A stretch of DNA of 45,099 nucleotides from Streptomyces silaceus (GTDB lineage: Bacteria; Actinomycetota; Actinomycetes; Streptomycetales; Streptomycetaceae). The notes under the pieces are model-generated. The model saw nothing but the letters and a program-made list of their open reading frames with translations. It did not search any database and was not told where the DNA came from. A program made the translations under genes and the position numbers. The DNA lies in contig NZ_LIRJ01000102.1 of assembly GCF_001419745.1 (NCBI RefSeq), positions 1-45,099 on the forward strand, in the 5' to 3' direction. Shown piece after piece: positions 8,549 through 16,836 of this stretch; within the stretch, counting starts at the first letter, position 1; each line of letters opens with the position of its first letter.

Positions 8549-9918
8549 GAGCCGTCCTCCCCCGCCGGGTCGATGCGGTCCGCGAGCGGCACCGGCAGGA
8601 AGACCGTGACCTCGTACCCGCCGTCCGCCGTCGGCTCCGCCGTCATCTCGCCGTTCAGCATCGTGACGCGCTCGCGCATCCCGGTGATGCCGTGACCGGC
8701 GCCGGGCGACGGCTTGACCAGGCCCCTCGCGGGACCGTTGACGATGCGCAGGCCGAGGCCACCGAGGACGTACCCCACCTCCACGCGGGCCGGGGCGCCG
8801 GGCGCGTGCCGCAGGCTGTTGCTGAGCGCCTCCTGCACGATGCGGTACGCCGAGAGCTCCACGCCCTGCGGCAGCTCGCGCACCGCGCCGGTGATCACCT
8901 TGTCGACGGCCAGGCCCGCGTCGCGGACGTTGTCCAGGAGCCGGTCGAGGTCGGCGAGCGTGGGCTGCGGGGCGTCCGGCGCCTCGTAGTCCTCGGCCCG
9001 GACGACGCCGAGGACGCGGCGCAGCTCGGTCAGCGCCGACACCGCGTTCTCGCGGATCGTCACGAAGGCCTGCTCCAGCTCGGGCGGCGGGTTCTCCACG
9101 CGGTAGGGCGCGGCCTCCGCCTGGATGGCGACCACCGACATGTGGTGGGCGACCACGTCGTGCAGCTCGCGGGCGATGGTGGTGCGCTCCTCGAGGAGGG
9201 TGCGCTTGTCGCGCTCGATGGCGGTGACGGTGCGCTGCACGGTGACCTCGCGCTGCGCCTCGCGGCGCACGTGCACCAGGGTGGTGACCAGGAGCGCGAG
9301 CGCGGAGAAGAACAGCATCTCCGGGGCGTTCGTGCCGCTGCCGCCGAGGAAGACCTCCGCGGCCACCGCGAACGCGCCCGTGCCCGCCCACATCCACAGC
9401 GCCGTGCGCGGTCCGGTCCGGGCCGCGACCACGACCATCACCGTGGTGTGCGCGAAGAAGGCGGAGGGGCCCCACGGCCAGCCGTCCCAGCTGTTGCCGA
9501 GCGCGCCGGTGACCGGCGTGGACAGCAGCGAGACCCAGAACGCGCCGACCGGCCTGACCAGCGTCATCAGGATCGCCACGGCGGGGATGAAACCGGTCAT
9601 GGCGTACGCGATGTCGTTGCCGACGTGGCCCATGCCGAGGGCGATGAGCAGCGCGAGCAGGGCGGCGGCCACCACGAGGGCGTGCCGGCTCCAGATCGCG
9701 TAGCCGCGTATCCGCTCGGGCATGCGGCTGCTCAGCGGGCCGAGCGTGTCCCTGGGCTGCAGGGGTCGGTAGGCGAAGGCGTCGTGGAACAGCGCCTGGC
9801 GCATGCCCCCGAAGACGTCCATCGCGTAGTGGTACTCCGGGGTCTTCTGGCTGTGCTGGCGGCTCTGGCCGCCGCTGCTCTGGCCCCTGGCCTTGAGCCG
9901 TTCAGTCGTGTCGGTCAC
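8545..9918 (-). CDS. Two-component sensor histidine kinase (HisKA_3, NarL-type)
   Basis: This 457-residue membrane sensor has a cytoplasmic N-terminal segment of about 75 residues, then five to six short hydrophobic helices (residues about 78-215), a coiled linker, the HisKA_3 dimerisation helix with phospho-acceptor His253 in RELHDVVAHHMS, and a C-terminal HATPase domain (EALSNSLRHAPG; GAGHGITGMRERV). There is little extracellular loop, so the signal may be sensed in the membrane, as in kinases for membrane stress or drugs. It forms a two-gene operon with the overlapping response regulator gene. Confidence 0.94.
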   Translation of the reverse strand: MTDTTERLKARGQSSGGQSRQHSQKTPEYHYAMDVFGGMRQALFHDAFAYRPLQPRDTLGPLSSRMPERIRGYAIWSRHALVVAAALLALLIALGMGHVGNDIAYAMTGFIPAVAILMTLVRPVGAFWVSLLSTPVTGALGNSWDGWPWGPSAFFAHTTVMVVVAARTGPRTALWMWAGTGAFAVAAEVFLGGSGTNAPEMLFFSALALLVTTLVHVRREAQREVTVQRTVTAIERDKRTLLEERTTIARELHDVVAHHMSVVAIQAEAAPYRVENPPPELEQAFVTIRENAVSALTELRRVLGVVRAEDYEAPDAPQPTLADLDRLLDNVRDAGLAVDKVITGAVRELPQGVELSAYRIVQEALSNSLRHAPGAPARVEVGYVLGGLGLRIVNGPARGLVKPSPGAGHGITGMRERVTMLNGEMTAEPTADGGYEVTVFLPVPLADRIDPAGEDGS

Positions 9919-10012
9919 GTCTACGAAGGTACGGGGGCGCCGCCGGTGGGGGCGTCCGCAGCAAGGGGGGTTCTGCCGGGTCCGTCCCAGGTACTACTCG
10001 GTCCCACCGGGG

Positions 10013-10894
10013 TCAGAACGCCAGCTGGGCGATCTCCTCCGCCACCACCGCGCACGCGTCCGCCGCCGGGTCGATCAGGGGGAAGTGGCCCACGTCCTCC
10101 AGGAGCGTCAGGCCCACCACCTCGCCCGCCTTCGCCGCGGCGTCGGCGTACGCCTCGGCCACGGCCTGGGGGACGGTGATGTCGGTGCGCCCCTGCACCA
10201 CGGTCGTGGCGATGCCGGTCGGGAGCAGCGCGGCCGGGTCGGCGTACGGCAGGCGCTCCGCGAACCGCTCCGCGCCGCCGAGCAGCTGCGCCGACGCGCC
10301 CCCGCACACCGCGAGCTCCTCGGCGACCGTGAAGTCCGCGATCGGCGCGAGGGCGACGACGCCGCGCAGCGGGGCCGGGCGGTCGGTGCGCCAGGGCGCG
10401 TCGGCGGGCAGCACGTGCCGCGCGGCCGCCCACAGCGCGAGGTGGCCGCCCGCGGAGTGCCCGGTCACGACGGTGCGGCGCGGGTCGGCCGACGGCAGGG
10501 CGTCCCGTACGAGCGCGGGCAGCGCGTCGAACGCGGCGGCCACGTCGTCGAACGTCTCCGGCCAGCGCCCGGCCACCGGGCCGTCGCCGCCCTGCGCGGG
10601 AATCGAACTGCCCCTGCGGTACTCGACGTTGGCCACGGCGAAGCCCCGGCGGGCCAGGAAGTCCGCGAAGGGCGTGATGTGCTGCCGGTCGTACGGCGCG
10701 CGCCAGGCGCCGCCGTGCAGGACGACGACCAGCGGCGTCGGGCGGGGCGGCCCGTCGCCCCGGGGGGCGTAGAAGTCGACGACCTGGTCGGGATGTTCGC
10801 CGTACGAGGCGGTGGCGTCCGGCTTCACGGCGGGGTGCGCGAAGGCGGCGTCCGCCTCGGCGGCGTCGCGGGCCACGGCGGCGTCGTCCGGCAT
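10013..10894 (-). CDS. Alpha/beta hydrolase, probable kynurenine formamidase
   Basis: The ATG at 10894 has a good ribosome site (GAGAGG) and gives 293 residues; an upstream GTG at 10939 lies inside a hairpin and is less likely. The fold is the esterase/lipase alpha/beta hydrolase: oxyanion motif HGGAW at 60-64, nucleophile Ser147 in GHSAGG, Asp238 in GRTDITV and His270 in VGHFPLID. It follows tryptophan 2,3-dioxygenase and kynureninase on the same strand. The step missing between those two enzymes is hydrolysis of N-formylkynurenine, and this family includes formamidases of that type. The assignment is therefore contextual. A strong hairpin separates it from kynU. Confidence 0.82.
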   Translation of the reverse strand: MPDDAAVARDAAEADAAFAHPAVKPDATASYGEHPDQVVDFYAPRGDGPPRPTPLVVVLHGGAWRAPYDRQHITPFADFLARRGFAVANVEYRRGSSIPAQGGDGPVAGRWPETFDDVAAAFDALPALVRDALPSADPRRTVVTGHSAGGHLALWAAARHVLPADAPWRTDRPAPLRGVVALAPIADFTVAEELAVCGGASAQLLGGAERFAERLPYADPAALLPTGIATTVVQGRTDITVPQAVAEAYADAAAKAGEVVGLTLLEDVGHFPLIDPAADACAVVAEEIAQLAF

Positions 10895-10931
10895 GCGGCA
10901 ACCTCTCAACAGCAGTGCGGCTGGCGGTGAT

Positions 10932-10966
10932 GCTCCCACTCTTCCGTGGTGCGGAAAAGTGGGAGC
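10932..10966 (-). terminator. Strong hairpin between kynU and the hydrolase gene
   Basis: gctcccactcttccg (10932-10946) pairs with cggaaaagtgggagc (10952-10966) with one mismatch and a 5-nt loop. It begins 18 bp after the kynU stop. It may terminate most transcripts after kynU, or act as a processing or stabilising stem inside the operon, lowering hydrolase expression. Confidence 0.6.
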
Positions 10967-10984
10967 AAGATCCGCCGGACGCTA

Positions 10985-12205
10985 TCAGTCCAGCGTGCGC
11001 GCCAGCACACGAGCCGCCCGCTCCGCGTCCGCGAAGGAGACGTACAGCGGGGTGAATCCGAAGCGCAGCACGTCGGGGGCGCGGAAGTCGCCGACCACGC
11101 CCTGCTCGACCAGCCGCTTCATCACGTCGCCCGCACCGTCGCACCGCAGCGCGACCTGGCTGCCGCGCTCGGCGTGCGCGCTCGGCGTGAGCGACTCGAC
11201 CCGCCCCTCGGGTACGTACGCCTCGACGCACCGCAGGAAGAAGTCCGTCAGGGCGAGGGACTTGGCGCGCACGGCGTCGACGGAGACGCCGTCCCACGCG
11301 TCGAGCGCCGCCTCGAGGGCGAGCATCGACAGGATGTCCGGCGTGCCGACGCGGCCGCGCAGCGCGCCGTCCGCGGCCTCGAACTCCGGCCGCATGCCGA
11401 AGGGTTCGGCGTGCGAGTTCCAGCCGGGCAGCGGCGAGTCGAAGCGGTCCTGGAGGCTTTCGCGCACGTAGATGTAGGCGGGCGAACCCGGCCCGCCGTT
11501 CAGGTACTTGTACGTGCAGCCCACCGCGAGGTCGACCCCGTGCTCGTCCAGGCCGACCGGCAGGGCGCCCGCCGTGTGGCACAGGTCCCAGACGACGAGG
11601 GCGCCCGCCGCGTGGACGGCCGCCGTCAGACCGGGCAGGTCGTGCAGGCGCCCGGTGCGGTAGTCGGCGTGGTTGAGGAGGACGGCGGCGGTGCGCTCGC
11701 CGAGGACGCCGTGCACCTCGCCCGGCGCGACCGGGATGAGCCGGCATCCGGTGAGGCGGGCGGCGGACCGCGCGATGTACCCGTCCGTGGGGAAGGTCGT
11801 GGCGTCAACGACGATCTCGTCGCGCCCCTCGTCCGGGTGTGCGGGGTCCCGGGCGATGCGGACGGCGGCCACCAGCGCCTTGAAGACGTTCACGCTGGTG
11901 GAGTCGCCGACCACGATCTGTCCGGGGGCGGCGCCGACGAGCGGGGCGATGCGGTCGCCGATGCGCTCGGGCGCGGTCCACCAGCCGCTCTCGTCCCAGG
12001 AGCGGATGCGGAGCCTTCCCCACTCGTGGGCCACCACCTCGGCGAGGCGGTCCGGCACGTTCGCGGGCAGGGCGCCCAGGGAGTTGCCGTCCAGGTAGAC
12101 CGTGTCGTCGAGGACGAACAGGTCGCGCCTGGCGCGGAGTTCGTCCTTGGCGTCCAGGACCTCGGCCTCGGCCCGCAGGCCGGCTCCGTGCAGTCCGTCA
12201 GACAT
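10985..12205 (-). CDS. kynU: Kynureninase
   Basis: This 406-residue PLP enzyme of fold type I cleaves kynurenine to anthranilate and alanine. The ATG at 12205 overlaps the dioxygenase stop by 8 bp, indicating translational coupling. Family features are VYLDGNSLGALP near the N-terminus, the phosphate-binding region GDSTSVNVFKAL, the Asp-containing VVWDLCHTAGALPV, the PLP-lysine region GCTYKYLNGGPGSPAYIYV and the C-terminal RFGFTPLYVSF. It is part of the tdo-kynU-hydrolase operon for tryptophan breakdown, whose anthranilate can feed catabolism or antibiotic synthesis. Confidence 0.95.
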   Translation of the reverse strand: MSDGLHGAGLRAEAEVLDAKDELRARRDLFVLDDTVYLDGNSLGALPANVPDRLAEVVAHEWGRLRIRSWDESGWWTAPERIGDRIAPLVGAAPGQIVVGDSTSVNVFKALVAAVRIARDPAHPDEGRDEIVVDATTFPTDGYIARSAARLTGCRLIPVAPGEVHGVLGERTAAVLLNHADYRTGRLHDLPGLTAAVHAAGALVVWDLCHTAGALPVGLDEHGVDLAVGCTYKYLNGGPGSPAYIYVRESLQDRFDSPLPGWNSHAEPFGMRPEFEAADGALRGRVGTPDILSMLALEAALDAWDGVSVDAVRAKSLALTDFFLRCVEAYVPEGRVESLTPSAHAERGSQVALRCDGAGDVMKRLVEQGVVGDFRAPDVLRFGFTPLYVSFADAERAARVLARTLD

Positions 12206-13091
12206 GGCTCCTCGCAGTCCACAGCTCGGGGAACACGTTCTTCGTCGCGCGCTTCTCCAGCCACGCCACACCGGCGGAGCCGCCCGTGCCCGTCTTGGCG
12301 CCCATGGCGCGGCGGGTGGCGACCAGGTGGTCGTTGCGCCAGCGCCAGACCAGTTCGGCGACGTCCGTCAGCGTCTCGCCGAGGCGGGCGAGGTCGCCGC
12401 TCTCGTCGCCGGAGTAGAGCTCCGTCCAGACGGCCTCGACCTCGGGCGACGGCTCGTACCTCCTGGCCGGGTCGCGCTCCAGGACGGCGGCCGGTATCGC
12501 GTGCCCGCGCCGGGCGAGGAGCCGCAGCACCTCGTCGTACAGGCTCGGCTCCTGGAGGGCCTTCTCCAGCTCCGCGTGGACGCGCGGGGCGCCGCGGTGC
12601 GGGACCAGCATCGACGCGGACTTCTCGCCGAGCAGGAACTCCATGCGGCGGTACATCGCCGACTGGAAGCCGGAGCCCTCGCCGAGCGCGCTGCGGTAGG
12701 AGTTGAACTGGGCGGGGGTGAGCTGGGCGAGCGGGCGCCAGGAGGCGTTCAGGGCCTCCAGCTCGCGCAGGCTGCGCTTGAGCGCGGCGACCGCGACGGG
12801 GATGTCGTCGCGGCGCAGGGCGTGCGCCGCGGTCTCCCACTCGTGGACGATCACCGTGAACCACAGCTCCATGACCTGGGTGGTGACCAGGAAGACCATC
12901 TCGCCGGGGTCGTCCGAGCGGGGGTGCTGGAGGTGGGTGAGGACGTCCGCCTGGACGTAGTCCTCGTACGGGGTGGTGCCCGCGAAGTCGAGGTTGGGGC
13001 TCTCGCCCTCGTGCGCCTCGGTGGACCCGTCACGCTCCTCGGTGGACGCCGTGTGCGTGGGGGTGGACGCCTCATGCGTCTCTGGGGACAT
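12198..13091 (-). CDS. kynA: Tryptophan 2,3-dioxygenase
   Basis: The ATG at 13091 with ribosome site GGAG gives 297 residues. The first 30 residues are a Thr/Glu/His-rich tail outside the fold. Family motifs follow: LDFAGTTPYEDYVQADVL, FLVTTQVMELWFTVIVHEW, and the C-terminal heme-ligand helix with His255 (RNDHLVATRR) next to GTGGSAGVAWL. The enzyme opens the indole ring of tryptophan to N-formylkynurenine. The residue usually His in the QHQ motif of the active site is Thr71 here (VTTQVMELW), which I recall is common in Streptomyces relatives. It is first gene of the kynurenine operon. Confidence 0.95.
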   Translation of the reverse strand: MSPETHEASTPTHTASTEERDGSTEAHEGESPNLDFAGTTPYEDYVQADVLTHLQHPRSDDPGEMVFLVTTQVMELWFTVIVHEWETAAHALRRDDIPVAVAALKRSLRELEALNASWRPLAQLTPAQFNSYRSALGEGSGFQSAMYRRMEFLLGEKSASMLVPHRGAPRVHAELEKALQEPSLYDEVLRLLARRGHAIPAAVLERDPARRYEPSPEVEAVWTELYSGDESGDLARLGETLTDVAELVWRWRNDHLVATRRAMGAKTGTGGSAGVAWLEKRATKNVFPELWTARSHV

Positions 13092-13169
13092 CGCTGTCTC
13101 CTCGATACGTACTCCGGGTAGCGGTCCGCCCCTACCGGTACCGGCACGGGGGCCCCGGTCCCCACCGGA

Positions 13170-13198
13170 ATCTTCTGCAACTTTCCCCGAATCGGCAA
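13170..13198 (-). promoter_or_regulatory. Candidate promoter of the kynurenine operon
   Basis: Read on the minus strand: TTGCCG (13198-13193), 17-bp spacer, GAAGAT (13175-13170). This is a fair match to the major-sigma consensus and lies about 80 bp upstream of the dioxygenase ATG. The region after it holds a TACCGGTA palindrome that could be an operator. Confidence 0.4.
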
Positions 13199-13241
13199 GG
13201 GATCCCCGGCCCGGGGCAGTGCCCAACGCGGAACGCTGCTG

Positions 13242-13838
13242 TCAGGCCTGGGTGCGGCGGCGCTCCCGGCAGGCCCGCTGGTGGGCGGCGTTCCCGCAGC
13301 CGCGCACCGAGTGCCAGACGCCGCTGTTGTTGCGGGAGCGGTCGAAGAACGCGGCGGCGCAGGGTTCGTTGCGGCAGATCTTCAGGCGGCGCCAGACGCC
13401 CGAGGTCTGGGCGAGCAGCCCCTCGGCGAGCACGGCGGAGGCCAGCCAGCGCGCGCCCGCGCCCTCGGGCTCCACGGTCAGGCAGCCGTTGCCGCCGAGG
13501 GCGACCACGACGGGCGCCGAGGTGAAGCGCACCGCGTCCCCGCCCCCGTCACCAGCGGCGAGCGCCCGCCGCAGCTGGTCGCGCAGGCAGCGCAGCTTGG
13601 GCAGGTCGTCGTCGGTCAGGGCGAGGCGCACGTCGCCGCGCCCGGTCTCCCGTGCCCAGTCGCGCACGGCGCCGTCGGCCCATTCCTGGGCAGCGTCGAG
13701 CGCGCCGTCGGCCAGCAGGTCGGGCAGGCCGGCGGCGCCGGAGTGGCCGGCGGGCGCGGTGTTCAGGAGGTCCTGGACGAGCGCGAGGCCGCCGGGCGCG
13801 GGGGTCAGACAGTGCCGCTCGGTCGCTGGCCAGTTCAT
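13242..13838 (-). CDS. CGNR zinc-finger (ABATE-domain) putative regulator
   Basis: This 198-residue protein (ATG at 13838; a TTG at 13847 is an alternative) has an N-terminal all-helical ABATE domain (GLALVQDLLNTAPAG; DDLPKLRCLRDQLRRAL) and a C-terminal zinc finger with two Cys pairs, LKICRNEPCAAAFFDRSRNN and then the CGN motif in VRGCGNAAHQRACRERR. Such proteins are considered DNA-binding regulators responding to stress. The consensus CGNR is CGNA here. It is divergent from the Old Yellow Enzyme gene, with a 120-bp shared gap, which suggests that gene as a target. Confidence 0.88.
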   Translation of the reverse strand: MNWPATERHCLTPAPGGLALVQDLLNTAPAGHSGAAGLPDLLADGALDAAQEWADGAVRDWARETGRGDVRLALTDDDLPKLRCLRDQLRRALAAGDGGGDAVRFTSAPVVVALGGNGCLTVEPEGAGARWLASAVLAEGLLAQTSGVWRRLKICRNEPCAAAFFDRSRNNSGVWHSVRGCGNAAHQRACRERRRTQA

Positions 13839-13958
13839 GCCGTTCAAGGTACCTGCTCGGGGCCCGCCCTTCAGGCGGCATCACCAAAAGACGTACAGTG
13901 CTGTCACTGATGTAAGACGATGTCCGTGCCGAAAGCATCGAGAGCCCCAGGAGAACCC

Positions 13959-15089
13959 ATGGAAGCCACGGAAACCACGACGTCGCGCGCCGCGCGGATC
14001 CTCGGCCGCCCCTTCGACATCAACGGCCTCACCCTGCGCAACCGCATCGCCATGGCCCCCATGACCCGCCAGTTCTCCCCGGACGGCGTGCCCGGCGCCG
14101 ACGTGGCGGAGTACTACGCGCGCCGTGCCGCGGGCGGCGTCGGTCTCATCGTCACCGAGGGCACCTACGTCGACCACGCCTCGGCCGGCAGCAGCCACCG
14201 CGTCCCGCGCTTCCACGGCGACGCCGCGCTCGCGGGCTGGCAGAAGGTCGCCGAGGCCGTGCACACGGCGGGCGGGAAGATCGTCCCGCAGCTCTGGCAC
14301 GTCGGCGCGACCCGCAACGACGGCGAAGGCCCCTTCCCCGACGCGCCGCCCGCCGGCCCCTCCGGCCTGGACCTCGACGGCGCCGCGAAGGGCCACGCGA
14401 TGACGTCCGCCGACATCGACGAGGTCATCGCGGCGTTCGCCCGCGCGGCGGCCGACGCGGAGCGGCTCGGCTTCGACGGCGTCGAACTGCACGGCGCGCA
14501 CGGCTACTTGATCGACCAGTTCCTCTGGGGCCGCACCAACCGCCGCACCGACGGCTACGGCGGCGGCCTCGCCTCCCGCGCCCGGTTCGCCGCGGAGATC
14601 GTCGCGGCGGTGCGCGCGGAGGTGGCGCCGGACTTCCCCGTGATCCTCCGGCTCTCCCAGTGGAAGGCGAACTCCTACGACGAGAAGCTGGCCGCGGACC
14701 CGGCCGAACTGGATTCCCTGCTCACGCCGTTGGTGGCCGCGGGCGTCGACGCCTTCCACGCCTCCACGCGGCGCTACTGGCTCCCCGAGTTCGCCGGCGA
14801 CGACCTCAACCTCGCGGGCTGGATCAAGAAGCTCACCGGCAAGGCCGCGCTGTCCGTCGGCTCGGTCGGCCTCGACAAGGAGTTCACGGCCGCGGAGACG
14901 TTCTCCACGGAGACCACGTCGAGCACCGGCATCGACCTGCTCCTGGACCGCATGGAGCGCGACGAGTTCGACGTGATCGCGGTGGGCCGCGCGCTGATAT
15001 CCGACCCGGAGTGGGCGCAGAAGGCCCTCACGGACCGCCTGGCGGACGCGGTGCCGTACGACGCGGGTCAGCTGCGTCGGCTGGTCTGA
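13959..15089 (+). CDS. NADH:flavin oxidoreductase, Old Yellow Enzyme family
   Basis: The ATG at 13959 has an excellent ribosome site (AGGAG at 13949-13953) and gives 376 residues; an upstream in-frame ATG at 13920 lacks one. It is an FMN-containing TIM barrel: NRIAMAPMTRQF near the N-terminus, IVPQLWHVGATR, the substrate-binding ELHGAHGYLIDQFLWGRTN with the His pair, RRTDGYGGG, and the FMN-phosphate end ALSVGSVG / VGRALISDPEW. It reduces activated C=C bonds with NAD(P)H, probably in defence against electrophiles or xenobiotics. Divergent from the CGNR regulator. Confidence 0.93.
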   Translation: MEATETTTSRAARILGRPFDINGLTLRNRIAMAPMTRQFSPDGVPGADVAEYYARRAAGGVGLIVTEGTYVDHASAGSSHRVPRFHGDAALAGWQKVAEAVHTAGGKIVPQLWHVGATRNDGEGPFPDAPPAGPSGLDLDGAAKGHAMTSADIDEVIAAFARAAADAERLGFDGVELHGAHGYLIDQFLWGRTNRRTDGYGGGLASRARFAAEIVAAVRAEVAPDFPVILRLSQWKANSYDEKLAADPAELDSLLTPLVAAGVDAFHASTRRYWLPEFAGDDLNLAGWIKKLTGKAALSVGSVGLDKEFTAAETFSTETTSSTGIDLLLDRMERDEFDVIAVGRALISDPEWAQKALTDRLADAVPYDAGQLRRLV

Positions 15090-15097
15090 GATCCGCG

Positions 15098-15135
15098 GCG
15101 GGGGCCCCGGGGCGACAGCACCCCGGGGCCCCCGC
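15098..15135. terminator. Bidirectional terminator between OYE and DUF3151 genes
   Basis: A perfect 15-bp GC inverted repeat: gcgggggccccgggg (15098-15112) and ccccggggcccccgc (15121-15135), with an 8-nt loop. It sits between the two convergent stop codons (15089 and 15142). Confidence 0.85.
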
Positions 15136-15141
15136 GCGACG

Positions 15142-15555
15142 TCAGCCGAGCGTCTCGGCCGCGGTCTGCGAGGAGTCGCGGAGGAAGCCCGCGCAGCGCT
15201 CGTACTCCTCCTGCTCGCCGATCGCCTGCGCCGCCCGCGCCAGGGCGTGCAGCGCGCGCAGGAAGCCGCGGTTGGGCTCGTGCTCCCACGGCACCGGGCC
15301 GTGGCCCTTCCAGCCGCTGCGGCGCAGGGCGTCCAGGCCGCGGTGGTAGCCGGTGCGGGCGTACGCGTACGACTCGACGACGCGGCCGCCCTCGTACGCC
15401 TCGTCGGCGAGGCGGGCCCAGGCGAGCGAGGACGTGGGGTACTTGGCGGCGACGTCGGTCGGGTCCGCGCCGCCCGCGAGCAGCTCGCGGGGCTCCGGGT
15501 CGTCGGGCAGGTGGGTCGGGGGCGGTCCCCCGAGCAGATCCTTGTGAATGGCCAT
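15142..15555 (-). CDS. DUF3151 family protein
   Basis: This 137-residue cytoplasmic protein of actinobacteria has the family-like core TSSLAWARLADEAYEGGRVV, ESYAYARTGYHRGLDALRRS and GWKGHGPVPWEHEPNRGFLR, mostly helical and reminiscent of a short tetratricopeptide-like fold. Function is unknown. It lies directly downstream of fba on the same strand, and I recall this neighbourhood being conserved in Streptomyces, hinting at a link with central carbon metabolism. A hairpin between fba and this gene means it depends on read-through or its own promoter. Confidence 0.9.
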   Translation of the reverse strand: MAIHKDLLGGPPPTHLPDDPEPRELLAGGADPTDVAAKYPTSSLAWARLADEAYEGGRVVESYAYARTGYHRGLDALRRSGWKGHGPVPWEHEPNRGFLRALHALARAAQAIGEQEEYERCAGFLRDSSQTAAETLG

Positions 15556-15577
15556 GGGTGCCAGTCTGCGCCATACG

Positions 15578-15620
15578 CGTACGGACCCGGCACCCAGGGA
15601 AGGGGTGCCGGGCCCGTACG
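15578..15620 (-). terminator. fba terminator hairpin
   Basis: An 18-bp inverted repeat with one mismatch: 15578-15595 pairs with 15603-15620 (core acccggcaccc / gggtgccgggc), loop about 7 nt. It lies about 37 bp downstream of the fba stop. Confidence 0.75.
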
Positions 15621-15656
15621 GAACCTGCCGGTGGCTCCCCGGGGGAGCCGCGCCGG

Positions 15657-16679
15657 TTACTTCAGCCTCGTGCCCGTGGACCGCAGGGCCGCGCAGGCCT
15701 CGGAGACGCGCCCCGCCATGCCGGCCTCGGCGAGCTTGCCCCAGGTGCGCGGGTCGTACGTCTTCTTCGAACCGACCTCGCCGTCGACCTTCAGGACGCC
15801 GTCGTAGTTCTTGAACATGTGGTCGGCGACCGGACGCGTGAACGCGTACTGGGTGTCGGTGTCGAGGTTCATCTTCACGACGCCGTTCTCCAGCGCGGTG
15901 GCGATCTCCTCGGCGGTCGAGCCGGAGCCGCCATGGAACACGAAGTCGAAGGGGGACGTCTTGCCGTACTTGGCGCCGACGCCCTCCTGGAGGTCCTTGA
16001 GCAGCTCGGGACGGAGGACGACGTTGCCCGGCTTGTAGACGCCGTGGACGTTGCCGAAGGACGCGGCCAGGAGGTAGCGGCCCTTCTCGCCCAGGCCCAG
16101 GGCCTCGGCGGTGCGCAGCGCGTCGTCGACGGTGGTGTACAGCTCGTCGTTGATCTCGTGGCTGACGCCGTCCTCCTCGCCGCCGGTCGGGGTGATCTCG
16201 ACCTCAAGGATGATCTTGGCGGCGCGGGCCTTCTCCAGGAGCTCCTGGCCGATGGCCAGGTTGTCCGCGAGGGTCTCGGCGGAGCCGTCCCACATGTGGG
16301 ACTGGAACAGCGGGTTCTGACCGGCCTTGACGCGCTCGGCGGAGACGTCGAGCAGCGGGCGGACGTAGCCGTCGAGCTTGTCCTTGGGGCAGTGGTCGGT
16401 GTGCAGCGCGACGGTGATGTCGTACTTGGCGGCGACGATGTGCGCGAACTCGGCGAGGGCGACGGCGCCGGTCACCATGTCCTTGTTGTGCTGGCCGCCC
16501 AGGAACTCCGCACCACCGGTGGAGATCTGGATGATGCCGTCGCTCTCGGCCTCAGCGAAGCCGCGCAGCGCGGCGTGCAGGGTCTGCGAGGAGGTGACGT
16601 TGATCGCCGGGTAGGCGAACTTGCCTGCCTTCGCCCGGTCGAGCATCTCGGCGTAGACCTCGGGAGTTGCGATGGGCAT
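15657..16679 (-). CDS. fba: Class II fructose-1,6-bisphosphate aldolase
   Basis: This 340-residue zinc-dependent aldolase splits fructose 1,6-bisphosphate in glycolysis and makes it in gluconeogenesis. Metal-site motifs are ALHTDHCPKDK near residue 95, EVEITPTGGEEDGV, ASFGNVHGVYKPGN and the phosphate-binding FVFHGGSGS followed by VVKMNLDTDTQYAF. The ATG at 16679 has AGGAG 8 bp upstream. pyrE and an aldose-epimerase-like gene lie upstream on the same strand, but a perfect hairpin separates fba from pyrE, so fba probably has its own promoter. Confidence 0.97.
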   Translation of the reverse strand: MPIATPEVYAEMLDRAKAGKFAYPAINVTSSQTLHAALRGFAEAESDGIIQISTGGAEFLGGQHNKDMVTGAVALAEFAHIVAAKYDITVALHTDHCPKDKLDGYVRPLLDVSAERVKAGQNPLFQSHMWDGSAETLADNLAIGQELLEKARAAKIILEVEITPTGGEEDGVSHEINDELYTTVDDALRTAEALGLGEKGRYLLAASFGNVHGVYKPGNVVLRPELLKDLQEGVGAKYGKTSPFDFVFHGGSGSTAEEIATALENGVVKMNLDTDTQYAFTRPVADHMFKNYDGVLKVDGEVGSKKTYDPRTWGKLAEAGMAGRVSEACAALRSTGTRLK

Positions 16680-16724
16680 GTGTCCGCTCCTTGTGATGTG
16701 CGGGTGTGTGCTGGGCCCTGACCT

Positions 16725-16752
16725 ATGGGGGCGACGTCATCGTCGCCCCCAT
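16725..16752. terminator. Terminator hairpin between pyrE and fba
   Basis: A perfect 12-bp stem, atgggggcgacg (16725-16736) with cgtcgcccccat (16741-16752), and a 4-nt loop. It ends the pyrE transcript before the fba start. Confidence 0.75.
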
Positions 16753-16836
16753 CTTTCCAGACTTGCCGGACAGCTCCAGCCGGAGTGCGGCCGGATCCTC
16801 GGGACCCAGGTCCTTCTTCGGCAGGTCCGGAGGCCG

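Noticed and set aside
10895..10939. GTG start at 10939 for the hydrolase
   Set aside because: It would place the start inside a strong hairpin and lacks a ribosome site, whereas ATG 10894 has GAGAGG.
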